DNA from: Sinomonas atrocyanea
GTDB lineage: Bacteria; Actinomycetota; Actinomycetes; Actinomycetales; Micrococcaceae
DNA: 64,000 bases
Direction of reading: 5' to 3'
Assembly: GCF_030811715.1 (NCBI RefSeq)
Contig: NZ_JAUSRH010000007.1
Span: forward strand, 124,001 to 188,000
Part shown: positions 25,144 through 34,185 of the stretch, one piece after another
Position numbering within the stretch: the stretch's first letter is position 1
Layout: every line of letters starts with the position of its first letter
Made by a program: the position numbers and the translations under genes
The notes under the pieces: generated by a model
Database searches by the model: none
Told to the model about the DNA's origin: nothing
Seen by the model: the letters and a program-made list of their open reading frames with translations, nothing else

Positions 25144-26910
25144 ATGACGCGCATCTCCAACGATCCCGCGGACTTCGCCGACGAGGCCCTCGCAGGCTTC
25201 TGCGACGTGCACGCGGGCCTGGTCCGCCAGGTGCCCGGCGGGGCGGTCCGCCGGCGCCGCCCCGCCCAGCCCAAGGTCGCCGTGCTCGTGGGCGGCGGCT
25301 CGGGCCACTACCCCGCCTTCGCCGGGCTGACCGGCGCGGGCTTCGCCGACGGCGCCGTGGTGGGCAACATCTTCACCTCGCCATCGGCCCAGCAGGCCTG
25401 CACCGTGGCCCGCGCGGCCGAGTCCGGCGCCGGCGTCGTCTTCACCTACGGCAACTATGCCGGGGACGTGATGAACTTCGGGCTGGCCTCCGAGCGCCTC
25501 GCCGCCGAGGGCATCAGGGCCGAGAACGTGCTCGTGACGGACGACGTCGCGTCCGCCCCGCCCGCCGAGGCCGAGCGCCGCCGCGGGATCGCCGGGGACT
25601 TCGTGGTCTTCAAGGCCATGGGCGCGGCCGCCGAGGCCGGCCTGGGACTCGACGAGGTGGTGCGGATCGGCCGCAAGGCCAACGAGCGTACCCGCACCCT
25701 CGGCACCGCCTTCTCCGGGTGCACCTTCCCCGGCGCCGACGCTCCCCTGTTCAGCCTCCCCGAGGGACACATGGGCCTCGGGCTCGGCATCCACGGCGAG
25801 CCCGGCCTGCGGGACGTCCCGCTGCCCTCGGCCGCGGAACTCGGCCGCGCCCTCGTCGAGGGCGTCCTCGCAGAGGCCCCGGCGGACGTCTCCGAGGTCG
25901 CCATCTCCGGTGGCGGTGGGGCGCGCATCGCCGTCATCCTCAACGGGCTCGGCTCAACCAAGCACGAGGAGCTCTTCGTGCTGTGGGGCACCGTCGCGCC
26001 CCTGCTGCGCGAGGCCGGGTACGAGATCGTGGCCCCCGAGGTCGGCGAGCTCGTCACGAGCCTGGACATGGCCGGCGTCTCGCTGACCCTGACGTGGCTC
26101 GACGAGGAGCTCGAGGAGCTCTGGCTGGCCCCCGCGGAGACGCCCGCGTTCCGGCGCGGGTCCGTCGCCGCCACCTCCGCCGTGGAGTCCGCGCACGACG
26201 ACGGCGGGCCGGCCGCCGCCGCCGAGGCACCGCCGTCGTCCGAGGCCTCGCGCGAGTACGCTGCCGCGGTCGTCGCGGCGCTCGACGCCGCCTCCAGCCG
26301 GCTCGCGGAGCTCGAGGCGGATTTGGGGGCGATGGACGCGGTCGCGGGCGACGGCGACCACGGCCGCGGCATGGTCCGCGGCGCCGGGGCCGCCGTGGCC
26401 GCGGCGCGCGAGGCGCTCCAAGCCGGACGCGGGGCCGGGTCCGTGCTGGCCGCGGCCGGGGACGCTTGGGCCGACCGCGCCGGCGGGACCTCCGGAGTCC
26501 TGTGGGGCGCGGGGCTCCGTGCCTGGGGCGAGTCGACCGGAGACCTCGACGCACCCCGCGCCGGGGGTGTGGCGTCCGGGATCTCAGCCTTCGCCGCTCG
26601 GATCGCGGCCCTCGGCGGGGCCCAGCCCGGCGACAAGACGCTCGTCGACGCCTTGGTGCCCTTCGAGGAGGAGCTGCGCGGCGCCGTCGTGCGCGGGGAG
26701 AGCCTCGCGGAGGCATGGGACGGTGCGTGCCGGGCGGCGGAGTCCGCCGCCGCGGCGACCGCCGGGCTCCGGCCGCTCAAGGGCCGCGCTCGTCCGCTCG
26801 CCGAGAAGAGCGTGGGGACCCCGGATCCCGGCGCGACGTCCCTCGCCGCCGTATTCGCCGCGCTGGGGCCGGCCATCGTTTCAGCTACCCCTCAGGAGGT
26901 GTCCGCATGA
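25144..26910 (+). CDS. Dihydroxyacetone kinase-like protein, DhaK-DhaL fusion (erythrulose/DHA kinase family)
   Basis: 588 residues, ATP-dependent type. The DhaK half (about 1-340) has [15 protein letters not shown] and GLGIHGEPG, whose His forms the covalent hemiaminal with the ketose. The linker (about 345-375) is Ala-rich. The DhaL half has [13 protein letters not shown], the Asp cluster that binds Mg-ATP. The family phosphorylates dihydroxyacetone and, in tetritol clusters, L- or D-erythrulose. With the SDR before it and the RpiB-like isomerase after it (ATGA overlap), a C4 ketose is the most economical substrate. A C5 branched ketose or DHA remains possible. Confidence 0.9.
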   Translation: MTRISNDPADFADEALAGFCDVHAGLVRQVPGGAVRRRRPAQPKVAVLVGGGSGHYPAFAGLTGAGFADGAVVGNIFTSPSAQQACTVARAAESGAGVVFTYGNYAGDVMNFGLASERLAAEGIRAENVLVTDDVASAPPAEAERRRGIAGDFVVFKAMGAAAEAGLGLDEVVRIGRKANERTRTLGTAFSGCTFPGADAPLFSLPEGHMGLGLGIHGEPGLRDVPLPSAAELGRALVEGVLAEAPADVSEVAISGGGGARIAVILNGLGSTKHEELFVLWGTVAPLLREAGYEIVAPEVGELVTSLDMAGVSLTLTWLDEELEELWLAPAETPAFRRGSVAATSAVESAHDDGGPAAAAEAPPSSEASREYAAAVVAALDAASSRLAELEADLGAMDAVAGDGDHGRGMVRGAGAAVAAAREALQAGRGAGSVLAAAGDAWADRAGGTSGVLWGAGLRAWGESTGDLDAPRAGGVASGISAFAARIAALGGAQPGDKTLVDALVPFEEELRGAVVRGESLAEAWDGACRAAESAAAATAGLRPLKGRARPLAEKSVGTPDPGATSLAAVFAALGPAIVSATPQEVSA

Positions 26911-27401
26911 GCGGCCAGACTACGGGATCCGCAGCGGACGGCCTGCGCATCGTCCTCGGCTCGGACGAGGCCGGGGTGGACTACAAGGAGGCCCTGCGCA
27001 AGGACCTCGAGGCGGACGGGCGGGTGGCCGAGGTGATCGACATCGGCGTGCACCGTGAGGACGAGGACTTCGCCCGCCCCTACCCCTATGTGGGGATCGC
27101 GGCCGGGCAGCTGATCAGCGAGGGCAAGGCGGACCGGGCGCTCCTGTTCTGCGGGACCGGGCTCGGCGTGGCCATCGCCGCGAACAAGGTCCCCGGGATC
27201 CGGGCCGCGACCGCGCACGACTCGTTTTCCGTGGAGCGCTCGATCCTGTCCAACAACTGCCAGGTCCTCACGATGGGCCAGCGGGTCGTGGGGCTCGAGC
27301 TCGCGCGGCGCCTCGCCAAGGAGTGGATCGGGTACACGTTCGACCCGTCCTCGGCCTCCGCCGCCAAGGTCCAAGTGCTCAGCGACTACGAGGGCTGCTG
27401 A
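26907..27401 (+). CDS. RpiB/LacA-LacB-family isomerase (probable erythrulose-4-phosphate isomerase type)
   Basis: 164 residues. Family motifs: [14 protein letters not shown] at the N-terminus and [20 protein letters not shown] with the catalytic-region Cys. The usual GSDHAG His is Glu here (GSDEAG), so the active site differs from ribose-5-phosphate isomerase B, as expected for a member acting on another phosphate. In tetritol pathways an RpiB-like enzyme converts D-erythrulose-4-phosphate to D-erythrose-4-phosphate. Coupled to the kinase by ATGA. Ends the rightward operon. Confidence 0.87.
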   Translation: MSGQTTGSAADGLRIVLGSDEAGVDYKEALRKDLEADGRVAEVIDIGVHREDEDFARPYPYVGIAAGQLISEGKADRALLFCGTGLGVAIAANKVPGIRAATAHDSFSVERSILSNNCQVLTMGQRVVGLELARRLAKEWIGYTFDPSSASAAKVQVLSDYEGC

Positions 27402-27414
27402 CCGCGTCTGGGCG

Positions 27415-28245
27415 TCACCCCACTTCGGCGGGGCGCCGGGGGTCTGCGGCGTACTCAGACCAGCCGCCCACGTAGAGACGCCCGCGGCCGAACCCCGCGT
27501 GCTCGAGGGCCAGAAGGTTGTGGCACGCGGTGATGCCGGAGCCGCAATAGGACACCACTGCTGCCCCGTCCTCGACCCCCGCCGCCGCGAACGCCGCCCG
27601 GACCTCGTCGACGGGGCGCAGCCGCCCGGCAGGCGTGAGGTTCGCACGGCAGGGGACGTTCAGAGCCCCGGGGATGTGCCCGGCCCGTGGATCAGTGGGC
27701 AGCTGCAGGCTGCCGTCAAAACGGTCGCGGTTGCGCGCATCCACGACGGTGCCCGTCCCGGCCGCGACCTCATCGAGCTGGGCGAGCAGGGCGTTGGGCC
27801 ACGGGCAGGGCGTGAAGGTTGCCGGGGCGGGCTCCACGGGCGCCGTCTCGAGCGGCCCAGCCCAGGCGGCGAGTCCTCCGTCCAGGAGGGCCGCCCTGCC
27901 CCCGAGCGCACGCAGCATCCACACGAGACGGGCGGCGATCACTCCCCCGGCATCGTCATAGGCCACGACCGTCGTGCCGTCGCCGATACCAAGCGAAGAC
28001 ATCCCCCGCGCGAACACCTCCGGGTCGGGAAGGGGGTTCAGCCCGTGCGGCCCGGACTCCCCCGACAGCCACGCATCGAGGTCCACGAACACCGCGCCGG
28101 GAAGGTGCCCGGCATCGTAGGCCGCGCGGCCGGACGTGCCGTCGAGGTACCAGCGGGCGTCCGCGACGACGACGCCCCCTCTGTGCGCAGCCAGCCACGC
28201 CGCGTCGACGAACGGGGGCAGGTCCCGGGCTGAGGGGCTGGTCAT
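27415..28245 (-). CDS. Sulfurtransferase with tandem rhodanese domains
   Basis: 276 residues: an inactive N-terminal rhodanese domain (VAYDDAGGVIAARLVWML in place of the Cys loop) and an active C-terminal one with SYCGSGITA. The CGSG(I/V)TA loop is that of thiosulfate or 3-mercaptopyruvate sulfurtransferases. TATCGT lies seven bases before the chosen ATG at 28245, consistent with a leaderless message; upstream in-frame ATGs have no support. It stands alone, converging on the RpiB-like gene. Confidence 0.88.
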   Translation of the reverse strand: MTSPSARDLPPFVDAAWLAAHRGGVVVADARWYLDGTSGRAAYDAGHLPGAVFVDLDAWLSGESGPHGLNPLPDPEVFARGMSSLGIGDGTTVVAYDDAGGVIAARLVWMLRALGGRAALLDGGLAAWAGPLETAPVEPAPATFTPCPWPNALLAQLDEVAAGTGTVVDARNRDRFDGSLQLPTDPRAGHIPGALNVPCRANLTPAGRLRPVDEVRAAFAAAGVEDGAAVVSYCGSGITACHNLLALEHAGFGRGRLYVGGWSEYAADPRRPAEVG

Positions 28246-28375
28246 GTCGTGCACGATAGCCCGTCGGTCCACCATGCGAGCATGATGTCTCATCATGTGG
28301 ACCTACGGCTGTGGCCGCGCCAGCCCGGTGCGCGGTTGCACGGTGCTGACGCGGCCATGCCTGCGCCCGTCGGGG

Positions 28376-29431
28376 CTACGAGGACGGGACCTTGCTCACG
28401 AAGTCTGTCGTGTAGGTCTTGGACAGATCGATGGAGCCGCCCTTGCCCTTGACGTTGCTCGAGTAGCTGTCCAGGATCCGGAGCACGTTCTTGGCGCCGT
28501 CGGCATCCATGATGCCGTCCTTGGTGAACATCGCCTTGGTGTCCGCGATCGACTTCTCGTACAGGTCTGCCCCCGCGTTCGCGTACTCCTTGGGCATCTT
28601 CGCAGCGATCTCGGCGGCGCTGTGGCCATTGATGAAGCGCAGGGCCCCGACGAACGCGTTGGCGACCTTCTGGACGGTCTTGGGGTTCTTCTGCACGAAG
28701 TCGCAGGACATGTATACGGACGCGGCCGGGTAGAGCCCCCCGAGCGCAGCCTTCGTGCCCTCCTCGGTGCGCATGTCCACCATGACTTTGCCCTTGCCGG
28801 TCGTGACGAGCTGGGCGATGGTCGGGTCCGTGGTCATGCCGGCGTCGATGCCGCCGTTGTCCATCGCAGCGATGAACGTCTGCCCGGCGCCGACCTTGGC
28901 CGGGGTGTAGGCCTTGACGCCCGCCTGGCCCGCGAGCGCCTGGGTCAGGAAGTCGGTCGAGGACCCGAGCGAGGTGATGCCGAGGTTCCTGCCCTCGAAG
29001 TCCTTCGGGCTCTTGATCGCGCCCGCCTTCGAGGACGCGACGACCTCGGCCTCGCCGGGGATGTTCGCCAGCTGCACCACGGAGGTGATGCACTGGTTCT
29101 TGGCCGCGAGGTCGATCGTGTGGTCGTAGAAGCCGACCACGGCCTGGGCGTTGCCCGTGAGGAGCGAGTTCTCGGCGGTGGCACCTGACTGCTCGCCAAG
29201 CAGGTTGACCTTCACGCCTTCCTTCTCGAAGTAGCCCAGACCCTCGGTGAGCTTGGCCGGGAGATAGATGACCTTCTCGAGGCCGCCCACGATGATGTTG
29301 ACCTCGGGTGCCTCCTGGGAGTCGACGGCGGCGGAGCGCGAGTCGCGGCAGCCGCTGAGGCCGGCGGCGAGCCCGAGAGCGAGCAGCGCCGCCCCCGCCT
29401 GGGCCATCCGGCGCTTGGTGGTGGTCTTCAT
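28376..29431 (-). CDS. ABC transporter substrate-binding lipoprotein (NMT1/SsuA-TauA type)
   Basis: 351 residues. The lipoprotein signal ends LAAGLSGCRDS. Mature sequence is of the NMT1/SsuA-like fold: VNIIVGGLEKVIYLPAKLTEGLGYFEKEGV, then GFYDHTIDLAAK, and GRNLGITSLGSSTDFLTQ. Such proteins bind sulfonates, nitrate, pyrimidines, aromatic acids and others. It is last in the leftward operon ATPase-permease-binding protein. No sulfonate- or nitrate-using enzyme is nearby, so the ligand is unknown; the divergent CitAB-like sensor suggests an organic acid. Confidence 0.88.
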   Translation of the reverse strand: MKTTTKRRMAQAGAALLALGLAAGLSGCRDSRSAAVDSQEAPEVNIIVGGLEKVIYLPAKLTEGLGYFEKEGVKVNLLGEQSGATAENSLLTGNAQAVVGFYDHTIDLAAKNQCITSVVQLANIPGEAEVVASSKAGAIKSPKDFEGRNLGITSLGSSTDFLTQALAGQAGVKAYTPAKVGAGQTFIAAMDNGGIDAGMTTDPTIAQLVTTGKGKVMVDMRTEEGTKAALGGLYPAASVYMSCDFVQKNPKTVQKVANAFVGALRFINGHSAAEIAAKMPKEYANAGADLYEKSIADTKAMFTKDGIMDADGAKNVLRILDSYSSNVKGKGGSIDLSKTYTTDFVSKVPSS

Positions 29432-29435
29432 GTCG

Positions 29436-30338
29436 TCAGATTCCTTCCGTGTGGGCCTGGGCCTGGGAGGGCCGCCAGGTGAGGAGCTTGTTCTCGAGCG
29501 CGGTGATGAGGGACTCGGCGAGGAGCGCCACGACGGTGACGATGATCATGCCGGCGTAGATGCCCGCGGAATCGAAGGTGCCCTGGGCGTTGGCGATGAG
29601 CATGCCCATGCCGTGCTTGGCGCCGGCGTACTCGCCGACGATCGCGCCGATGAGCGCGAACCCGAAGGCGGTGTGCAGCGAGGAGAGGATCCAGGTGGTC
29701 GCGCTGGGGAGCACGATCGAGGTGAGGATCTTGCGCTTGCTCGCCCCGAGGATGCGGGCGTTGTTGACCACGTTGCCGTCCACCTCGCGGGCGCCGGTGA
29801 AGGCGTTGAAGAACACCGCGAAGAACACGAGGACCACCACCGTCGCCACCTTGGAGCTGATCCCGAACCCGAACCAGATGATGAACAGTGCGGCCAGGAC
29901 GATGCGCGGGACAGCGTTCGCGGCCTTGATGAACGGCGAGAAGACCCGGGCCATGTAGCGGCTGCGCCCGAGCAGGACGCCGAGCACGATGCCGGCGACG
30001 GTGCCGATCGCGAACCCGACCGTGGCCTCGAGCACGGTGTACCCGATGTTCTCCCAGACGCTGCCGAACTGCGTCCCGGAGGTGAACCACTGGACGAGCC
30101 GGTCCCAGATGAGCGAGGGCTTGGAGTAGAAGAACTCGTCGATGAGGAACGTCGCGGTGAGCTCCCAGGATCCGAGCCAGAGCGCCACGATGAGGGCGCG
30201 CAGGCCCCACACGCGCAGCGCGTCGGCGCGCTGGGCCTTCCGGGCCGTGGCGAGGAGCGCCGCCTCCTTCTCGGCGCTCAGCATTCCGGCCGCGCGGGCA
30301 CCCGGCTGGGTCGTGGGCGGGGTGGTCATGGTGCTCAC
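29436..30338 (-). CDS. ABC transporter permease (SsuC/TauC type)
   Basis: 300 residues with six membrane spans. The EAA loop is visible as VNNARILGASKRKILTSIVLPSA. GTG at 30338 is chosen because it overlaps the ATPase stop (GTGA) and has GAGGAGA upstream; an ATG at 30329 would give 297 residues. Works with the ATPase upstream and the binding protein 4 bp downstream. Confidence 0.88.
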   Translation of the reverse strand: MSTMTTPPTTQPGARAAGMLSAEKEAALLATARKAQRADALRVWGLRALIVALWLGSWELTATFLIDEFFYSKPSLIWDRLVQWFTSGTQFGSVWENIGYTVLEATVGFAIGTVAGIVLGVLLGRSRYMARVFSPFIKAANAVPRIVLAALFIIWFGFGISSKVATVVVLVFFAVFFNAFTGAREVDGNVVNNARILGASKRKILTSIVLPSATTWILSSLHTAFGFALIGAIVGEYAGAKHGMGMLIANAQGTFDSAGIYAGMIIVTVVALLAESLITALENKLLTWRPSQAQAHTEGI

Positions 30339-31165
30339 TTCTCTCCTCGGGCCGGGACCGGGTTGCCGGCGGCGGCACGCGCCAGCTCCACCTCTTCGCG
30401 CAGGCTCTCCCACACGCGGCGGTACAGGTCGAGGAAGTCCTCGGTGAGGCGGACCTCCTCGACGTTGCGGGGGCGGGGCAGGTCGACGCGGAAGTCGGCC
30501 TTGATGGTGGCGGGGCTCGCGGTCATGACGACCACGCGGTCGGCGAGCGCGATGGCCTCCTCGAGGTCGTGGGTGACGAACACGACCGCGGCGTCGCTCT
30601 CGCCCCACAGGCGCAGGAGTTCCTGCTGCATGAGCTGGCGGGTCTGCACGTCCAGTGCGCTGAAGGGCTCGTCCATGAGCATGATCTCGGGCTCGTTGAC
30701 GAGGGTCTGGGCCAGGGCCACACGCTTGCGCATGCCGCCGGAGAGCTGGTGCGGGTAGTAGGACTCGAACCGGCCCAGGCCCACGCGCTCGACCCATTCG
30801 CGGGCCTGGCTCCGGGCCGCTGCCTTGGGCGCGCCGCGGTACTCGGGCCCGGAGGCGACGTTGTCCAGGACGGTCTTCCACGGCAGGGTCGCGTCCGCCT
30901 GGAACATGTACCCGATGCCCTTCGGAATGCCCGTGACGCGCTCGCCGCGGACGTAGGTCTCGCCCTCAGAGGCAGGGGCGAGGCCTGAGATGAGGGAGAG
31001 GGTCGTGGACTTCCCGCACCCGGTCGGGCCGACGACGGCGACGAACTCGCCGGGTGCGATGGAGAGGGTCACGTCCCGGATGGCGGTGTGGATCCCGCCG
31101 CCGTTCTTGGGGAACCTCTTGGTGGCGGCCCTCAATTCGATGAGGGGCGCCGCGGGGGCAGTCAT
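30335..31165 (-). CDS. ABC transporter ATP-binding protein (SsuB/TauB type)
   Basis: 276 residues. Walker A GPTGCGKST, Q-loop FQADATLPW, signature LSGGMRKR and Walker B IMLMDEP are all intact. The Asp-Ala-Thr-Leu-Pro-Trp stretch after the Q-loop is typical of the nitrate/sulfonate/taurine group. AAGGAG precedes the ATG at 31165. First gene of the importer operon, divergent from the sensor kinase gene 200 bp away. Confidence 0.9.
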   Translation of the reverse strand: MTAPAAPLIELRAATKRFPKNGGGIHTAIRDVTLSIAPGEFVAVVGPTGCGKSTTLSLISGLAPASEGETYVRGERVTGIPKGIGYMFQADATLPWKTVLDNVASGPEYRGAPKAAARSQAREWVERVGLGRFESYYPHQLSGGMRKRVALAQTLVNEPEIMLMDEPFSALDVQTRQLMQQELLRLWGESDAAVVFVTHDLEEAIALADRVVVMTASPATIKADFRVDLPRPRNVEEVRLTEDFLDLYRRVWESLREEVELARAAAGNPVPARGEK

Positions 31166-31365
31166 GGGGACTCCTTCGTCTCTGCGCTGCCGTGCCGGCG
31201 ACGCTGTGCCGCCGGTCACGTGGTGTGTGCCACAGACGCTACGAAGGGCTGAGAGGTCGCGTCTCGCTTTGCCGCATTGGCAGCGAAGAACCCGTTCTTC
31301 CCCTTCTGCGCATTGTGCTCACCGGCCGGTGGCACGCGCCCTCCCGAGTCCCTACTGTGGCCGGT

Positions 31366-33120
31366 GTGCAGACAACGGACACGGTGGTCCCCGTTCCCGG
31401 CGACCGCCGGGTCCCCAGACGCCGCGGGATCGCCTTCTCGACCCGCATGATGGCGCTCCAGCTTGGCGTCGTCGTGCTCGTCGTGGTGCTCACTGCGGGC
31501 ATCTACGGGTGGCTGTCCTACCAGCGGCTCGTCGCCGAGATCGGTTCGAAGGCGCTCGCCGTGGCGCAGAGCGTCGCGGTTGAGGACGCCGTGCAGGACT
31601 CGCTCGCCGCGGCAGCGACGGCCGGGACCACGCCGGCGAACGCGGCCCTGCGGGACGGGGCCGTGCAGCGGCTCGCCGAGGCCCTCCGGGACCGCACTGA
31701 CTCCCTGTTCGTGGTCATCACCGACCGGCGCGGGAAGCGCTGGTCCCACCCCGACCCGACCAGGCTCGGCGAGACCGTGTCCACGAGCCCCGAGGAGGCC
31801 CTCGCCGGCCGCGAGGTGACCACGCTCGAGACCGGCACGCTCGGGCCGTCGGTGCGGGCGAAGGTCCCCGTGTGGGCCCCGGACGGCCGCACCGTGGTGG
31901 GTGAGGTCAGCGTCGGATTCTCCACCGACGACGTCGCCGAGGCCCTCGCCGGCGCGCTCCCGCCGATCCTCGCCGTGGCGGCGCTCGCCGTCGTCACCGG
32001 CGGGACCGGCACCGCGCTGCTGAGCCGGCGGCTGCGCTCCGACACCCTCGGCCTCGAGCCCGCCGAGGTCGGCGAGCTCGTCCAGGACCAGGCCGTGGTG
32101 CTCTACGGGGTGAGCGAGGGCGTGATCGGGGTCGGCGAGGACGGCCGGGTCACCATCTGCAACGACCGCGCCCGCCGCCTGCTCGGACTCACCGATCCGG
32201 CGGGCCGCACCCTCGCGGACCTCGGCCTCCCGCCGCGCGTCCTCGCTCTCCTGGATGCCGCGGACGACGCCGCGCGCCCGGGTGTGCAGGTCGTGGCCGG
32301 CGGGTCGGTGCTCATCGTCACGGCGAAGCGGGTCACGCGCGGCGGCCGCAAGCTCGGCTGGGTGGTGGTGGTCCGGGACCGCACCGACGTCGAGGCGCTC
32401 AGCCGCCAGCTCGACGCGGTGGGTGCGCTCTCGACGGCCCTGCGGGCGCAGCGGCACGAGTTCGCCAATCGGCTGCACGCGATCTCCGGCTTCCTGCGGA
32501 TCGGACGGCACGCCGAGGCCACCGAGTACCTCGACGAGGCGCTCAGGTCAGGGCCGCTGAAGTACCCTGTGGACTTCGCGGGCACGCTCGAGGACCCGTT
32601 CCTGCAGGCGTTCCTGGGCGCGAAGGCCATGCGCTCGGCGGAGATGGGCGTGCCGCTGCGGCTCGGCGGGGCGACGCTCATCGAGGGCAGGGTCTCGGAC
32701 CCGCAGGACGTGACGACCGTGCTCGGCAACCTCGTGGACAACGCCGTCACCGCCGCCGTCCGGGGAATGGCCGGGGAGCGGTGGGCTGAGGTCGAGCTGC
32801 TCAGCGACGCGGCCACCCTGTACGTGACGGTCTCCGACTCCGGGGACGGGCTCGCCGGGGCAGACGCCGAGGAGCTCTTCGCGGAGGGCTACTCGACCGC
32901 AGCCGGTGCCCGCGACCAGGCCGGGAGGGGCGAGGGCTTCGGCCTCTCCCTCTCGCGGCAGATCGCCCGGAGCCTGGGGGGTGACCTGTGGGTCCTCTCC
33001 CCCGGCGACGCAGGGGGGCCGGGGGCGGTGTTCTGCGCCCGGCTGCCCGGGGTCCTGGACGCCGGCGCGGACGCTTCGGCCGGCGCGGGGACCGGATCCG
33101 GGACCGAGGAGGGCGCATGA
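31366..33120 (+). CDS. CitA/DcuS-type sensor histidine kinase
   Basis: 584 residues. Membrane span 1 (about 30-50) and span 2 (about 193-215) flank a periplasmic sCache/PASp domain of about 140 residues with RDRTDSLFVVITDRRGKRWSHPDP. A cytoplasmic PAS follows (GVSEGVIGVGEDGRVTICNDRA), then the SpoB-like dimerisation helix with phospho-acceptor His in LRAQRHEFANRLHAISGFL, and an ATPase with NLVDNAV and GEGFGLSLSRQIA. These senses usually respond to citrate, malate or related carboxylates. Start is a GTG seven bases after TACTGT, so probably leaderless. Confidence 0.9.
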   Translation: MQTTDTVVPVPGDRRVPRRRGIAFSTRMMALQLGVVVLVVVLTAGIYGWLSYQRLVAEIGSKALAVAQSVAVEDAVQDSLAAAATAGTTPANAALRDGAVQRLAEALRDRTDSLFVVITDRRGKRWSHPDPTRLGETVSTSPEEALAGREVTTLETGTLGPSVRAKVPVWAPDGRTVVGEVSVGFSTDDVAEALAGALPPILAVAALAVVTGGTGTALLSRRLRSDTLGLEPAEVGELVQDQAVVLYGVSEGVIGVGEDGRVTICNDRARRLLGLTDPAGRTLADLGLPPRVLALLDAADDAARPGVQVVAGGSVLIVTAKRVTRGGRKLGWVVVVRDRTDVEALSRQLDAVGALSTALRAQRHEFANRLHAISGFLRIGRHAEATEYLDEALRSGPLKYPVDFAGTLEDPFLQAFLGAKAMRSAEMGVPLRLGGATLIEGRVSDPQDVTTVLGNLVDNAVTAAVRGMAGERWAEVELLSDAATLYVTVSDSGDGLAGADAEELFAEGYSTAAGARDQAGRGEGFGLSLSRQIARSLGGDLWVLSPGDAGGPGAVFCARLPGVLDAGADASAGAGTGSGTEEGA

Positions 33121-33779
33121 GCGAGGACCTGCGCGTCCTGATCGTCGACGACGACTTCCGCGTGGCCAGGCTGCACGCCGAGTATGTCGGCTCGGCCCCC
33201 GGCTTCACGGCGCTGGACCCGGTGGGCACGGGGACCGCCGCGGTCGAGGCGGCCCGCGCATTCGGGCCGGACCTCGTGCTCGTGGACGTGTACCTGCCCG
33301 ACGCGAGCGGGATCGATATCCTCCCCGAGCTCGACGTGGACGCGTTCGTGCTGAGCGCCGCCTCGGATGCGGCCTCGATCGCCCGGGCCTTCCGGCGCGG
33401 TGCCCTCGGCTACCTCATCAAGCCGTTCACCCAGAAGCAGCTCACCGAGCGCCTGCGCGGCTACTCGCGCTACCGCCGTGTCCTCGAGTCCACCCCGGAC
33501 CTCACGCAGGACACTGTGGACCGGGCCCGCCGGCACCTCCTGCCGGCGGCGGTCCAGCTCACCAAGTCCCGGACCGTGACGGAGGGCGCGGTGCTCGACG
33601 CGCTCGGCTCGGCGCCCGCGCCCCTGACGGCGGTGGACGTCGCCGCCGCGGTGGGCATCTCCCGAGCCACCGCGCAGCGGCACCTCTCGGCGCTCGTGGA
33701 CGAGGGCGCTGTGGAGATGGGCCTGCGCTACGGCAGCACCGGACGCCCCGAGCACCGGTACAGCCAGCGCCGGGAGTGA
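33117..33779 (+). CDS. CitB/DpiA-type response regulator
   Basis: 220 residues. Receiver domain with acidic pocket DDD (11-13), phospho-acceptor Asp57 in LVLVDVYLPDASG and KPF near 100. The C-terminal part has a winged-helix (VAAAVGISRATAQRHLSALVDEGAVEMGL) as in the CitB/MalR group. ATG overlaps the kinase stop (ATGA). The target promoter may be the divergent ABC importer. Confidence 0.92.
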   Translation: MSEDLRVLIVDDDFRVARLHAEYVGSAPGFTALDPVGTGTAAVEAARAFGPDLVLVDVYLPDASGIDILPELDVDAFVLSAASDAASIARAFRRGALGYLIKPFTQKQLTERLRGYSRYRRVLESTPDLTQDTVDRARRHLLPAAVQLTKSRTVTEGAVLDALGSAPAPLTAVDVAAAVGISRATAQRHLSALVDEGAVEMGLRYGSTGRPEHRYSQRRE

Positions 33780-33788
33780 GGAAGGCTC

Positions 33789-34079
33789 CTAGTCCTCCTG
33801 GCCGTGGAAGGGCGGATCGTCGCTCGCGTCGCTGTTGAGGTCCGCGTCCGGGACGTCGAAGCCCGCCATGGCCTTGTCGACATCGGAGTTGTCGCGCGGC
33901 ACATTGTCCTTCTGGGCCCGGATCCCCTGCGCCTGCTCGCGGATGAGCTGCTCCTCCTCGCTGAAGCGGATGTCATTGGCCTGGTCGCCCGAGTCGCGGG
34001 GCTCGAGATCCGGGTTCCCGGTCTTGTAGTCGTTCTCGTGGAGGTTCGCGGTCTGGTCGATGTCTGGGTTCTCAGTCAT
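33789..34079 (-). CDS. Small acidic hydrophilic protein (96 aa), unknown function
   Basis: 96 residues, rich in Asp, Glu, Asn and Gln, with almost no hydrophobic core: MTENPDIDQTANLHEND ... DNSDVDKAMAGFDVPDADL. Probably intrinsically disordered, like many actinobacterial stress-related small proteins. AGGTG precedes the ATG at 34079. It converges on the response regulator gene 10 bp away and is divergent from the Rieske gene. No family recognised. Confidence 0.65.
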   Translation of the reverse strand: MTENPDIDQTANLHENDYKTGNPDLEPRDSGDQANDIRFSEEEQLIREQAQGIRAQKDNVPRDNSDVDKAMAGFDVPDADLNSDASDDPPFHGQED

Positions 34080-34185
34080 GCCGCACCTGTACCCGGCGGC
34101 GGAGGCCGTCAATCTGGCCTGCGTCAGCCGCGCGCACGCGGGTAGGACTGACCTTGACCCTGCCCCGCCGCCAAGGAGAACACCG

